Below are positions 41,681 through 51,237 of a stretch of 64,000 nucleotides of DNA, piece after piece. The stretch is from NCBI RefSeq assembly GCF_900497805.2, contig NW_020954585.1, forward strand, positions 46,279,789-46,343,788. Reading direction: 5' to 3'. This stretch comes from Vombatus ursinus. Its lineage: Eukaryota > Chordata > Mammalia > Diprotodontia > Vombatidae. The notes beneath the pieces were generated by a model. That model saw only the letters and a program-made list of their open reading frames with translations, was not told where the DNA came from and did not search any database. Numbering within the stretch: the stretch's first letter is position 1; every line of letters starts with the position of its first letter. A program made the position numbers and the translations under genes.

Positions 41681-41747
<67 letters not shown>
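41681..41747. repeat. TG microsatellite
   Basis: About 33 TG units with one C near the 5' end. Confidence 0.97.
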
Positions 41748-41751
<4 letters not shown>

Positions 41752-41944
41752 GTATGAGTGAGGGTGTGGAGGATAATTGACCAGAGGGCCTTTGTTGGTG
41801 AGGAATGAAAAAGGGTGAAGATAAGGATAATCTAAGAACAGTCTTACCAATGATCCCTTGCCCACAGACTCAATACTGTGAGTTGATAGAATATGAGCTC
41901 CTAGAGAGAGGGTAAACCAGGATTTAGGGACCAAATCAATTCTC

Positions 41945-42075
41945 CTCACTTTTCAGTTGTGGAAACTGAGGCCCATGGAAGTGACTTGTCCAACATCACC
42001 ACCCATAGGCAGAGATGAGTCTAGAGTTCAGCTCTCCTGATTCTTGGTCCTGTGCTCTTTTTCTTAGGCCATGGT
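41945..42075 (-). mobile_element. MIR SINE fragment, reverse
   Basis: 'tcagttgtggaaactgaggc', 'agtgacttgtccaacatcac' and 'cagctctcctgattcttggt'. Confidence 0.72.
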
Positions 42076-42083
42076 GCCACGTC

Positions 42084-42260
42084 AGAATTGCTGCTCTGCG
42101 GGTGGGTAGATGGCACAGTGAACAGAGCACCGGCCCTGGATTCAGGAGGACCTAAGTTCAAATCCAGCGTCAGATACTTGACACTTAACTAGCTGTGTGA
42201 CCTTGGGCAAGTCACTTAGCCTCATTGCCTATTTAAAAAAAAAAAAGAATTGCTGCTCTG
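42084..42260 (+). mobile_element. Mar3/WSINE1-type SINE with 15-base target-site duplication
   Basis: SINE body about 42099-42245: 'agatggcacagtgaacagag', 'gatacttgacacttaactag' and 'cattgcctatttaaaaaa'. It is flanked by exact copies of 'agaattgctgctctg' at 42084-42098 and 42246-42260. Confidence 0.96.
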
Positions 42261-42344
42261 GCTCAGCCTTTCTGTCCTAACAGCCCAGGATTCTGTTCTT
42301 GTCTGGTCTGGTGTGAGAGGGCCCACTCCTAACTTCCCTCTGAT

Positions 42345-42440
42345 AACCTCATAGTCCTTCAAATGGGATAATATTTGTAAAGTAGTTAGCACAGTGCCTG
42401 GCTCATAGTAGTCACTTAATAAATGTTTCTTCCCTTTCTC
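42345..42440 (+). mobile_element. MIR/L2 tail fragment
   Basis: 'gggataatatttgtaaagta', 'gttagcacagtgcctggctc' and 'tcacttaataaatgtttctt'. Confidence 0.72.
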
Positions 42441-43089
42441 CTTTCTCCTTCCCCCTTCTTTACTTGCTATGTTGTAAATAAGTAATGTCTTCTACAAGTA
42501 TCAGCTGGGCCAGTTTTTAATATGTCTGACTCTAGGGTGGTGCGACCTGGAATATTCTGCACCAGCTGAAAGAGTAAATATATTTGAAACCTTGGTAGCT
42601 CTCCCTGATGGGCATGGTTGGTGTTACAGACACACAAACACCCCACCCACACATCCTTCTCTGTTTTACCAGGCTTTGCTTGAACATCCAGAGAAAATTA
42701 TAGTCTGTAATCCCCTGAAGTTTGCATTATCAGGCAACAAGGCAGACTTCTATAGTTACCTTTTGTCTCTCTCGATTTCTTTTAAAAAAAAAAACCCCAA
42801 CAAAAAACCCCCCAAAAAACACAAACAAAAACCAGGCACTTCTGGGGGAGGCGAGTGAGGGAAGCTGACTTTGGCAGTTTTGCTTAGGAGGGGATGGAGA
42901 ATGATTGTCAGGTCTTCTGTGGTGGGTTGGATGTATGCTACAAGCAATGTAGGCAGAAGGTAAAAGCCAGCCCCAAACACTATTTTTGTAGATGCTGTTA
43001 AAGCATTTTAGCACTTAAGTTTGGAATTTTCCCACCCTTATACAACCTAAATTTGGTGGCAGGTCTAGGCAGAGGAATGCTAAGCAGTT
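42441..43089. other. Intronic sequence with A/C-rich low complexity
   Basis: 42781-42835 is a run of A with interspersed C (AAAAACC-like units). The rest is unique and shows no recognised element. Confidence 0.35.
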
Positions 43090-43335
43090 TGAGGGTGACA
43101 ATTGAAAAATAGTCAGTGGGCACCTACTCTGTGCCCAGTCCTGTGGTAGAATTGTAAGATCATAGATCGTGATCTAGAAGAGAATTCAGAGGCTAGCTGC
43201 TTCTTTTTATGGATGAGGAAACTGAGGCCCAGAGAGGTTAAGTGATTTTTCCGTGGTCACACAGGTGGCAGAATTTGAACCTAGGACCTATGACTTTAGA
43301 GCTGCTGTACCACACTGTGTCAGTACTGAGAAGCA
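43090..43335 (-). mobile_element. L2 scrap plus MIR SINE, reverse
   Basis: 'gggcacctactctgtgccca' is an L2 terminus. From 43145 'ggatgaggaaactgaggccc', 'tccgtggtcacacaggtggc' and 'gaatttgaacctaggaccta' is MIR. Confidence 0.78.
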
Positions 43336-43399
43336 GAAGATGAAGTTCCTTACCTCATATCCTATGATTATAGCATAAAATACTTACAGCTGAAAAAGG

Positions 43400-43475
43400 G
43401 CCCTTAGAGGTTGTCCAGTGCTTAGCACAGTATCTGGCACGTAGTAGGTGCTTAATAAATATTTATTGAATTGAA
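43400..43475 (+). mobile_element. L2 3' terminus
   Basis: 'gcttagcacagtatctggca' and 'cgtagtaggtgcttaataaa' with 'tatttattgaattgaatt'. Confidence 0.85.
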
Positions 43476-43880
43476 TTATCTGGTTCAACCCCTTCATTTT
43501 ACATGAAAGGAAGCCACAGCTTAAAAAGGTTAAGTGCCTTCAGCCTTAAGGCAGCTAGGTGGTGCTGTGGTTAGAGTGCCAAGCCTGGAATTAAGAAGAC
43601 CCAAGTTCAAGTCTGGCTTCAGATATTTACTAACTGTGTGACTTTGGGCAGGTCGCTTAACCTGTTTGCCTCAGTTTCCTCATCTGTAAAATGAGCTGGA
43701 GAAGAAAATGGCAACGCACTCCGGGATCTCTGCCAAGAAAATCCCAAATAGGGTTACAAAGAGTCAGACGTGAATGAAACAACTCAACAGTGACTTTATC
43801 CATAGTCACAGAGGTAGCAAGTTGGAACCCAGGTTCCCTGACTCCACATTCAGCAGTCTTTCCACCACAGCACATTGCCA
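43476..43880 (-). mobile_element. MIR SINE split by Mar1
   Basis: 'tcaaccccttcattttacat' to about 43545, then from about 43800 'catagtcacagaggtagcaa', 'gttggaacccaggttccctg' and 'ccaccacagcacattgcc'. Confidence 0.82.
43548..43800 (+). mobile_element. Mar1 CORE-SINE nested in MIR
   Basis: 'aggcagctaggtggtgctgt', 'ctcatctgtaaaatgagctg', 'aatggcaacgcactccggga' and 'gagtcagacgtgaatgaaac'. Full length with Bov-B-like tail. Confidence 0.93.
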
Positions 43881-44074
43881 TTCATGACATATTGCAGTTG
43901 AAGTTCCCAAATGGAGATTTTCCCCTGAGGTGCCTGTGCTTGGGATAGCAGGTGATATGTTCATATCAAACCAGTTGGTGGCATCACATTGGGAATCCCA
44001 GTTGCATTTGAAATACATAATTTCCCTTAGGTATCCTGTAGACTTAAAAAAAAAAAAGCTGTTTAGAATCTTTG

Positions 44075-44230
44075 AATGTCAAGGCTGAAAATCCATAGAA
44101 ATCATCCTGGCTAATCTAATTTTACAGATGAGGAAATTGAGGCCCATGCAGGTTAAGTTACTTGCCTAAGACAAAGAGGTAGTAAGTGTGGGAGGTGGAA
44201 TGTGAACTATGTCTTCTTAACACCAGAGCT
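44075..44230 (-). mobile_element. MIR SINE, reverse
   Basis: 'attttacagatgaggaaatt', 'cttgcctaagacaaagaggt' and 'gtgaactatgtcttcttaac'. Confidence 0.78.
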
Positions 44231-44792
44231 AATGTTTTTGTATATAATAAGGTCTTCTCTTGAGAAAATGTACTTCTATCCCCTCTTTGCAGAGTGTGGG
44301 ATGGGGAGAAGGGGGGAAAAGGGAGGGATGGGACAGATGGACTGTGGAATATTGTAGAATAGTATATGGAATAAAGCAGATACTGGCAGACAAGTGATGT
44401 GTTGATTGAGTTTGTGGAAATACTGTTTTTCTCTCTCCCTTTTTATATTGGGATGGTTGTTTGGTAAGGGAACTAGGGAGGGATGTGTTTAGAAATGAAG
44501 GTGGTGTAAAAACAAAAGCTGTCAACCAAAGTAAAATTTAAAAATAATAATATGATTCTCTCCCAGGAGTGATTAGCTCTAATGAATGGCCCTAATTTCA
44601 ATTCTCTCCCTGCCTCCCCCTACCAGACCCCCTCTATATCAAAGCAGAAGCCTTGGTGGGGTTAGAGGAGAACAGTGGGGCCTTAGAAAGGATGGGGAGA
44701 CTAGAAGCCCGCAGAGAGAAGTGGTCATTTGCTTTTATTTAGATCATTTGATGAGAGAAAGCTTGGTGCAGGCTGAAAACCCTTGGTCTCCC
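44231..44792. other. Intronic sequence, nothing recognised
   Basis: Contains a G/A-rich patch (44290-44335). No repeat family or exon recognised. Confidence 0.3.
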
Positions 44793-45008
44793 TTTTTGAT
44801 TTTCTTTCTTTTTTTTTAAATTGTATTCATTCATTCATTCATTCATTTATTTATAGGCATTTGGGGTTAAGTGACTTGCCCAAGGTCACACAGCTAGAAA
44901 GTGTCATGTGATTGGTCCGAGGCTGGATTTGAACTCATTTCCTCCTGACTTCTGGGCTGGTGCTCTATCCACTGTATCACCTAGCTGCTCCTCCGTTTTT
45001 GATTTTCT
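44793..45008 (-). mobile_element. Mar3/WSINE1-type SINE with target-site duplication
   Basis: SINE body about 44806-44992, with an ATTC repeat in its A-rich tail: 'ggggttaagtgacttgccca', 'ggctggatttgaactcattt' and 'actgtatcacctagctgctc'. It is flanked by 'tttttgattttct' at 44793-44805 and 44996-45008. Confidence 0.93.
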
Positions 45009-45067
45009 GCTGTTCTTTTGGACTCTAAGGGGGCTAATGTTTTCATGCTGAAAATGACAATAGTGAT

Positions 45068-45315
45068 TGTTGTTGCTGAGTTGTGTCCAGCTCTTGGTGA
45101 TCCCCTTTGGGGTTTTCTTGGTGAAGATACTGGAGTGATTTGCCATTTCCTTCTCCAGCCCATTTTACAGATGGAAAAACTGAGGCAAACAGAGTTAAGT
45201 CACTTGCCCAGGGTCACACAGGTAGCAAGTACCTGAGACTGGATTTGAACTCAGGAAGATGAGTCTTCCTTACTCCAGACCCAACACTCTATCCACTGCA
45301 CCATCTAGCTGCCTA
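45068..45315 (-). mobile_element. Mar1 CORE-SINE, reverse, full length
   Basis: 'cctttggggttttcttggtg', 'attttacagatggaaaaact', 'cttgcccagggtcacacagg' and the head 'actgcaccatctagctgcc'. It abuts the next MIR. Confidence 0.94.
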
Positions 45316-45316
45316 C

Positions 45317-45580
45317 CTAATAATACCTAGTATTTATAATGCATGGTGTTTTGAGGTTTGCAAAATGCTTTACATGTGTTATTTGATTTGATTTTCACAA
45401 TAATCCTGTGAGGTAGGCTCTTATTATCTCCATGTTACAGATGAGGAAACTGAGGCTGAGAGAGTTTAAATCACTTCTAGGGATACACGACTAGGAGGTG
45501 TCTAATGCAGGATTCAAACTCAGGTCTGCCTGACTCCAATCCCAGCCTTCCAGATGACATGATTTAGCTGGGTGCTATGG
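45317..45580 (-). mobile_element. MIR-type SINE, marsupial form, reverse
   Basis: 'aaatgctttacatgtgttat', 'ttacagatgaggaaactgag' and 'attcaaactcaggtctgcct', with a worn head near 45570. Confidence 0.88.
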
Positions 45581-45789
45581 AACCTGGACCATGACTTCCC
45601 ATTCTCCTTTTTAGTTCGGGGTATTATTTATACAGTATTATTGTCTTCTCTGTCAAATCTGAGCTGATTTGTTGTCACCAGAGCTGCCTGGGGAGTTCAC
45701 AAAGGTAGATAAAGGACAAAATGAGGTTTGTCCAGCTCTTAATCTATGATCCCATGATTGTGACTGTCAGATAGGAGATAGCCTTCTGA

Positions 45790-45945
45790 GGGCCAGTACA
45801 GATTTAGAAGATTATCTAATGCAGCCTGCTTGTTTTACAGATGAAGAAACTGAGGTCCAAAGAAGTCAAACGACTTAAGGTCATACTGGTAGTTAGCAGT
45901 ATCACTGGGATTTGAACCCATGTCCTAGATTCCATTCCATTCTGA
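45790..45945 (-). mobile_element. MIR SINE, reverse
   Basis: 'gttttacagatgaagaaact', 'cttaaggtcatactggtagt' and 'gggatttgaacccatgtcct'. Confidence 0.8.
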
Positions 45946-46109
45946 AGCCAGAAGCCCCAGAAAAGTCTTCTGGAGGTAGAACTGTGGGAGAAGATGCAGG
46001 CACATAGAAACACAGAGAAGGTCACAGACAGAGCACCTGTGCATGCTACTCCAAAACCTTTATAGGGAACCAAGTCTATTTAGTAGCTAACTAGAGAGAA
46101 GGAGAGATG

Positions 46110-46290
46110 GAGCTCAATAAGAGTGGGGGAAGGAGAGGAAAAGAGAGAGAGACAGACTAAGAGAGGTGGGGGGGAGACAGAGACAAAGACAGAAAGGGGG
46201 GAGAGAGAGAGGGAAAAGGAGAGGAAGAGAGACAGAGAGAAAGAAAGAGGGAGAGGGAGAGAGACAGACAGAGACAGAGAATTTGGAGCC
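46110..46290. repeat. GA-rich low-complexity tract
   Basis: Imperfect GAGA, GACAGA and GAAAGA units on the + strand for about 170 bases, nearly free of pyrimidines. The long lysine/arginine/glutamate-rich frame over it is an artefact of composition. Confidence 0.93.
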
Positions 46291-46857
46291 TTGATGGGAG
46301 AAGTGGGAAGAAGAAATAGACCTTATTCAATACCTAGAGCCTTGTTCACACCTAGAGAGAGGGGCTTTCTCACCAGGTTTCAGCCACAAAAGGGAAGAAG
46401 GATTGTCAAAAAAGGAAAACCACATGCACTGAAGAGCATCCAGACCTATGTCTCCATTGGTACAATAAGTCATGTGGGTTGTATGGGTCCAAAGGACAGA
46501 GGGGAGTGACTTGATGACCTATTCAAAGGGGAAGAGAGTTTTCCTGCCCATCTAGAAGCTCAGTTGTGAATCAATTCTGTATTTTGTGTCAGGATAAATA
46601 AAATCTGCCCTATGTCTTATTAGCTTGAATGTTTGCAAGGGAGCTAAGGGATTTTTAGAGAGAGTCATGAGCCAGATGCTGAAGATTCCATTGAATGAAT
46701 GAATGAAAAGCATTTTTTAAGTGCTTACTATGCTTCTCTACCTTTGCTACTGTAAGATTGGAAAAACCTTGTTCAGTGTACGAGGAACCACCTAGATTAT
46801 TCCTATGGAGGGGTGAATGTGAACACATTCTATTTTGCCAAGGGCCTGGGTGTAAAT
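46291..46857. other. Intronic sequence, nothing recognised
   Basis: Unique sequence, apart from a short reverse L2 terminus near 46690-46735 ('gaaaagcattttttaagtgc'). Confidence 0.3.
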
Positions 46858-47022
46858 CTTTTTTTTTATTTTTATATTTTGCTTTTTGGTGAGGCCATAG
46901 GGGTTAAGTGACTTGCCCAGGGTCACACAGGTAGTAAGTGTTATGTGTCTGAGGCCGGATTTGAACTCAGGTCCTCCTGGCTCCAGGGCCAGCACTCTAT
47001 CCACAGTGCCACCTAGCTGCCC
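46858..47022 (-). mobile_element. Mar3/WSINE1-type SINE, reverse
   Basis: T-rich tail, then 'ggccataggggttaagtgac', 'gaggccggatttgaactcag', 'ctggctccagggccagcact' and 'agtgccacctagctgcccc'. Low divergence. Confidence 0.95.
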
Positions 47023-47069
47023 CTCCCTCCAGTTCTTTTAATAAATTTTTGCATGATATGATTTCAAGA

Positions 47070-47545
47070 TCTTTGAAATCTTAGCCTCCCTTCTTCTCCA
47101 GACTGTGTCCTAAAATTTGATCCCTAGTACTGAACAAAGTATTTCAACTGTGACTGCCACAGAGTAGGGGAACCAGTGGGTATCCTTGTCCTGGAAACTG
47201 CTTATATTAACACAGCCTAAAATCATGTTAGGCCTTGTGAGTGAAATGGTGACTCATGGAGCTTGCAGTCAATAAACCCTCCCAAGTCCTCTCCACTTGT
47301 GTTGTTTATCACACCTCTCCTGCCTTGTACAGTTGATTTTTTAACTTCTTTGCAGAATTTTACCGTTATCCCAATTACATTCCAGTTTGTTAAATTCAGC
47401 CTTTTGTTCTAGCTTGTTGAGTTTATTCTGGATATGGATTCTATATGTTCCATCCAGTGTTAACAGGCTCTTCCTAGTTTTGCGTCATTGGCAAACTTTC
47501 TGTCTTTGTCTTTTGCTGTTCAAGTCTTTAATAAAAATGTTGGTC
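47070..47545 (-). mobile_element. L3/CR1-type LINE fragment, reverse
   Basis: Reverse-strand CR1/L3 text in order: 'gtactgaacaaagtatttca', 'aacacagcctaaaatcatgt', 'gagcttgcagtcaataaacc', 'cctgccttgtacagttgatt', 'tgcgtcattggcaaactttc' and 'taataaaaatgttggtcaaa'. This layout is shared with CR1 of birds and L3 of mammals. About 475 bases, ancient. Confidence 0.78.
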
Positions 47546-47559
47546 AAAAGACATTGAAA

Positions 47560-47715
47560 ATTATCAGATCACAAAACTAGTTCAACCCCCTCATTTTATA
47601 AATGAGGAAAATGGCACAGAGGTGAAGTGATTGCCTAAGGTCACACTGGTAAGTTGTGGGGTTGGTATTTGAACTGGGGGCCTAGAGCCTCCACTCTGAC
47701 CCCTATACCTTCTGG
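47560..47715 (-). mobile_element. MIR SINE, reverse
   Basis: 'cccctcattttataaatgag', 'tgattgcctaaggtcacact' and 'ggtatttgaactgggggcct'. Confidence 0.8.
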
Positions 47716-48174
47716 AGGTGTCCCACAATGCTTACCATCAGAGTCAGGTATTGATTAGTTTTGCTGAATTGCTTTTCTCCTTCTTTGTTACAATAGATGA
47801 CTCCTTGTATAGGGAAGAGGGAGTGAGACATTCACAGATGAAGGTGATGTAAAATGAAAGATAACAGTAAATATTTTTTAAAAATGTAAATCCTTCCTGA
47901 AATCACATGGCTGAACTCTCCTGATTCTCAGGCCTGAGAAGTGTACTTTGTACTGTCATTGTAGTGTACTACCTAGCTCGTTCAACCCCAAAATCTAGAT
48001 TCCAGTTAGATGGGGAGGAGTCAGAGAAATGCTTTATTCTGAGGCCTTATCTCTAAGAACCAGTACCCTGACTTGGCCCCTAAAGACAAACACAATTCTC
48101 AAACCTACTTCGACTCCACTGACAGTAGAGTCTGACCTCACATGGACCTCTTCATCCTTTAAAGTGAATTTTTG
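47716..48174. other. Intronic sequence, nothing recognised
   Basis: Unique sequence with one L1-like phrase near 47810-47880 ('gagggagtgagacattcaca'). Not enough to call. Confidence 0.3.
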
Positions 48175-48362
48175 TGAGGCAGTGGGGCATAATGGGTAGA
48201 ACACTCTTGCTGGATTGTGATTTGACCTTTAGACCTTTACTAGCTGTGTAAGTGAGCTAGTCCCTTACCTTCTCAGGGCTTTATTCTGTTTCCTCATCCG
48301 TAAAATGAGGGCACTAGACTCAAATAAGCTTCTTTACAGCTCTAAGTTTATATGATTCTATG
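48175..48362 (+). mobile_element. MIR SINE
   Basis: 'ggcagtggggcataatgggt', 'tgtttcctcatccgtaaaat' and the variant end 'tctaagtttatatgattcta'. Confidence 0.75.
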
Positions 48363-48852
48363 AATTCAGAAAGTTCAGTTGTTTTCTTGATCCATAGGTT
48401 GGGACCCCAAATGGTCTTCCCAATTAATCTGCCCCAGAAGATTGAAATTTTCTTCCAGTGTTCTCCATCCCCAGCACTCTCTCTAATGGAATCCCAGCTC
48501 TTGTCTGTCACTTCCTTCCTGCTTTCTTCTTGGAACTTAACTATTTGAGGGCCAAGGAATGACCATTTCTTTTTGCCTCGCTTCATTTTCCTACAGGCGC
48601 TACTCCCACACCCCAGAATTGCTAATACTGGGATTTCAGCCTTGCCAAACTTCTGACTTTCTAGGCCCCCATTCTACCTTAGAAGAGGGAGGTAAGGCAC
48701 TTGGAAGAGCTAGGGTAGGGAGAAAAATGAATAAAACTACAAAAAAAAGCCTAAGGTAATAAGAGATATGTTAATTAGGGTTGTAGCCTTTGGAAGCAGA
48801 TTTACATATGGCACTTTCTTTAGTCTTATGCAAATCTTGTCAATCCACTGTC
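48363..48852. other. Intronic sequence, nothing recognised
   Basis: Pyrimidine-leaning unique sequence. Open frames here are short and without known homology. Confidence 0.3.
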
Positions 48853-49290
48853 AGTCAATAAATATTTATTAGTACCTATTCTGTGACCGGCTCAGGGGAT
48901 ACAAAGGAAGGGAAAAGACAGTTTCTGCTTTCTAGGAGCTCCTAGTCTGATGGGGAAGATGAGATGCAGATGACTAGATATAAACAAGTTAGCATTTAGA
49001 GGGATAGGGGAAGACTTCTTTGTAGAAGGTGGGCTTTAGCTGGGGCCTGAAGGAAGCCAGGAGGCAGAGATGAAGAGGGAGAGAGCTTTCCATGCCGCGG
49101 CACAGCTAGTGAAAATGCTTGGTGTCTAGAGAGTGTATTGTTTGAGGAGTAGATCACAGCAGTACTTGAAGTGGGTGTAAAGTGTAAGAATACTGGAAAT
49201 ATTATGGGGGTAGCTTGTGAAGGACTTTATTCCACAGGATTTTTATAGTGGATCTGTGAGGTGATAAAGAGCTGATTGAATTTATTGAGT
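48853..49290 (-). mobile_element. L2 LINE 3' region, reverse
   Basis: 'caataaatatttattagtac', 'gtagaaggtgggctttagct', 'ggcctgaaggaagccaggag' and 'gaaggactttattccacagg'. Confidence 0.88.
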
Positions 49291-49296
49291 GGGGGC

Positions 49297-49300
<4 letters not shown>

Positions 49301-49346
<46 letters not shown>

Positions 49347-49356
49347 NNNNNNNNNN

Positions 49357-49403
<47 letters not shown>
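49301..49403. repeat. TG microsatellite with 10-N gap
   Basis: TG units on both sides of N at 49347-49356. The true repeat length is unknown because the assembly could not span it. It is followed by a short GACA run. Confidence 0.96.
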
Positions 49404-49404
<1 letters not shown>

Positions 49405-49549
49405 GTGTGTCTGTGAGAGACAGACAGACATAATTAGACCCGGTCTTTAGGACTTGATATTGATAGCTGAGTGGGGAGAGACTTACGACCTGGAGACCCA
49501 CAAGCAAGCTGTGGGGCCTCCCTCTGTCTTTGCTTCTTGGATCAGCTCC

Positions 49550-49850
49550 AGTCCAGACCCAGCTGAAGTGCCAACTCCTACGAAAGGCCTTTCTTGGTTT
49601 TTGTACTCTCCACACCCTGTAATTACTTGGTATCTAGTTTTTTAAATTTATTTTTTATTTTAATTTTGTATTTATATTTATTTAATTTTTTATTTACTTT
49701 TCTACATATTTGTAGTTTCCCCTCCACATATCATCTCTCCCCTCCATCCCCACCCCATTGAAGTTCCTTGAAGGCAGGAGCTGTTTTCCTTTTTTTTTTT
49801 TAAACACGTGATAAGCATTTGATAAAAACTTGTTGAATAGAAATGAATTG
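49550..49850 (+). mobile_element. L2 3' region
   Basis: 'tgccaactcctacgaaaggc', 'ttccttgaaggcaggagctg' and the terminus 'aagcatttgataaaaacttg', with a T/A-rich expansion at 49636-49690. Confidence 0.7.
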
Positions 49851-50204
49851 GATTGCCCCCTGTCTCCACTGTGTTTTAGCATCAATGGAAGACTCTCCTT
49901 CGCCTCTGCAAGGGTGGAGCACTATAGAACAACGTTCCACATGCTGTTCAGGTCTGAATTGCTTTTTTGTTTGTTTACTTCTTTGTCATTTTGTCATTAG
50001 GAGCGATGCCTGAGGTTGTGGTGGGGAGAAAATGAATGATATTAAAAAAAAGATATAAAAATTTAAACAATTATTTTAAAGCCTCAGTTCCCATGATTAC
50101 CACCTCAGCTCTTTTGATTTCCCAAGAACTGTCTCACATTTATATTACACTTTAAACTTTTTGAAGTGATTTCTCATACATTATTTCACATGAAAGGAAG
50201 GGAA

Positions 50205-50480
50205 AAAGCATTTATTAACCACCTACTATGTGCCAAGTACTTTAAGAACAATATTTTATTTGATCCTCACATAGCCCTCAAAAAGCCCAGTTAAGCAGGT
50301 AACAGATTTTATTACTCCCATTTTATAGGCCACAGAAGATGAGAGCTGTAAAGCACCTTAAAAGATCATCTATTCCAACCCCTTCATTTTACAGACAAGG
50401 AAATAAAGGTGCAGAAAGAGGCCAAAATCACACAGTTAGGGGCAGAACTTGAGCGAGAACTCTACTAAGTTATTTCCTGT
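50205..50480 (-). mobile_element. L2 terminus and MIR fragments, reverse
   Basis: 'aaaagcatttattaaccacc' with 'tactatgtgccaagtacttt' is L2. 'ttatttgatcctcacatagc' and 'attttacagacaaggaaata' are MIR blocks. Confidence 0.75.
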
Positions 50481-50589
50481 GTCAGCCCAGTGTCCATCAT
50501 GATGCCTTAAATGACCAAATTTCTCCAAACATTGCTTCCCCTCCCCAACCAAAATACCTAGTAATGATGGTGATTGAAGGACAGTAGGC

Positions 50590-50758
50590 ACCAGCCTGGG
50601 GCCTGGACAAGTCATGTAGCCCTGTTTGCCTCAGTTTTCTCATCTGTAAAATGAGCTGGAGAAGGCAGTGGCAAACCACTGCAGTGTCTTTGCCAAGCAA
50701 ACCCCAAATGGGGTCACCAGGAGTTGACAGAACTGGAATAACTGAACCACAACAAAAG
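50590..50758 (+). mobile_element. Mar1 CORE-SINE, 5'-truncated
   Basis: 'tgtttgcctcagttttctca', 'gagctggagaaggcagtggc' and 'tgccaagcaaaccccaaatg', with a remnant of the head only. Confidence 0.88.
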
Positions 50759-50774
50759 TGTAGTAGTGATAACT

Positions 50775-51230
50775 CATCCTTACATTCCAAGCCCTAAGCT
50801 CCTTTGTTTGACTTTTTAAAAAAATCCTTCACGATCTGGTTTGCACTCATCTTTCTACACTTACTGCACGCTTCTTGTTCGCTCAGCATACTGTATTCTA
50901 GCCAAATTAGCTTTCTTATTGTCACCCAACCTCCAGGCCTTTGGCTCAAGTTTTCCCTTATGCCTGGAATGTATTCCTTCTTTCCAATCCCTGGCTTCCT
51001 TTAAAGCTCATCTCAGTTGCTACATCTGACATGCAAACTAATCCTGGTCTAATACTTTTCCCTGTCTGGAAATTGCTGTGTATCTATTTTATATTTCTTT
51101 TTCTGTGTATTTGTTTCACCAGTGAAATGTGAGTTCTTTTAAAGCAGGGCTGTTTTAATTTTTTACTTTGTATGCTTAGCATCTAGGACATAGTAGCCCT
51201 TAACACAAATGCTAGTTGAATTAATTGACT
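50775..51230 (+). mobile_element. L2 LINE 3' part
   Basis: 'ttatgcctggaatgtattcc', 'tggcttcctttaaagctcat' and the terminus 'tagcatctaggacatagtag'. It lies tail to tail with the next, oppositely oriented L2. Confidence 0.85.
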
Positions 51231-51237
51231 AATGAGT

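Noticed and set aside
41656-41949. A histidine/threonine repeat protein
   Set aside because: Translation of the TG microsatellite read on the minus strand; same artefact as at 49202-49615.
46123-46509. A 128-codon arginine/glutamate-rich frame
   Set aside because: Translation of the GA-rich tract; low complexity, not a gene.
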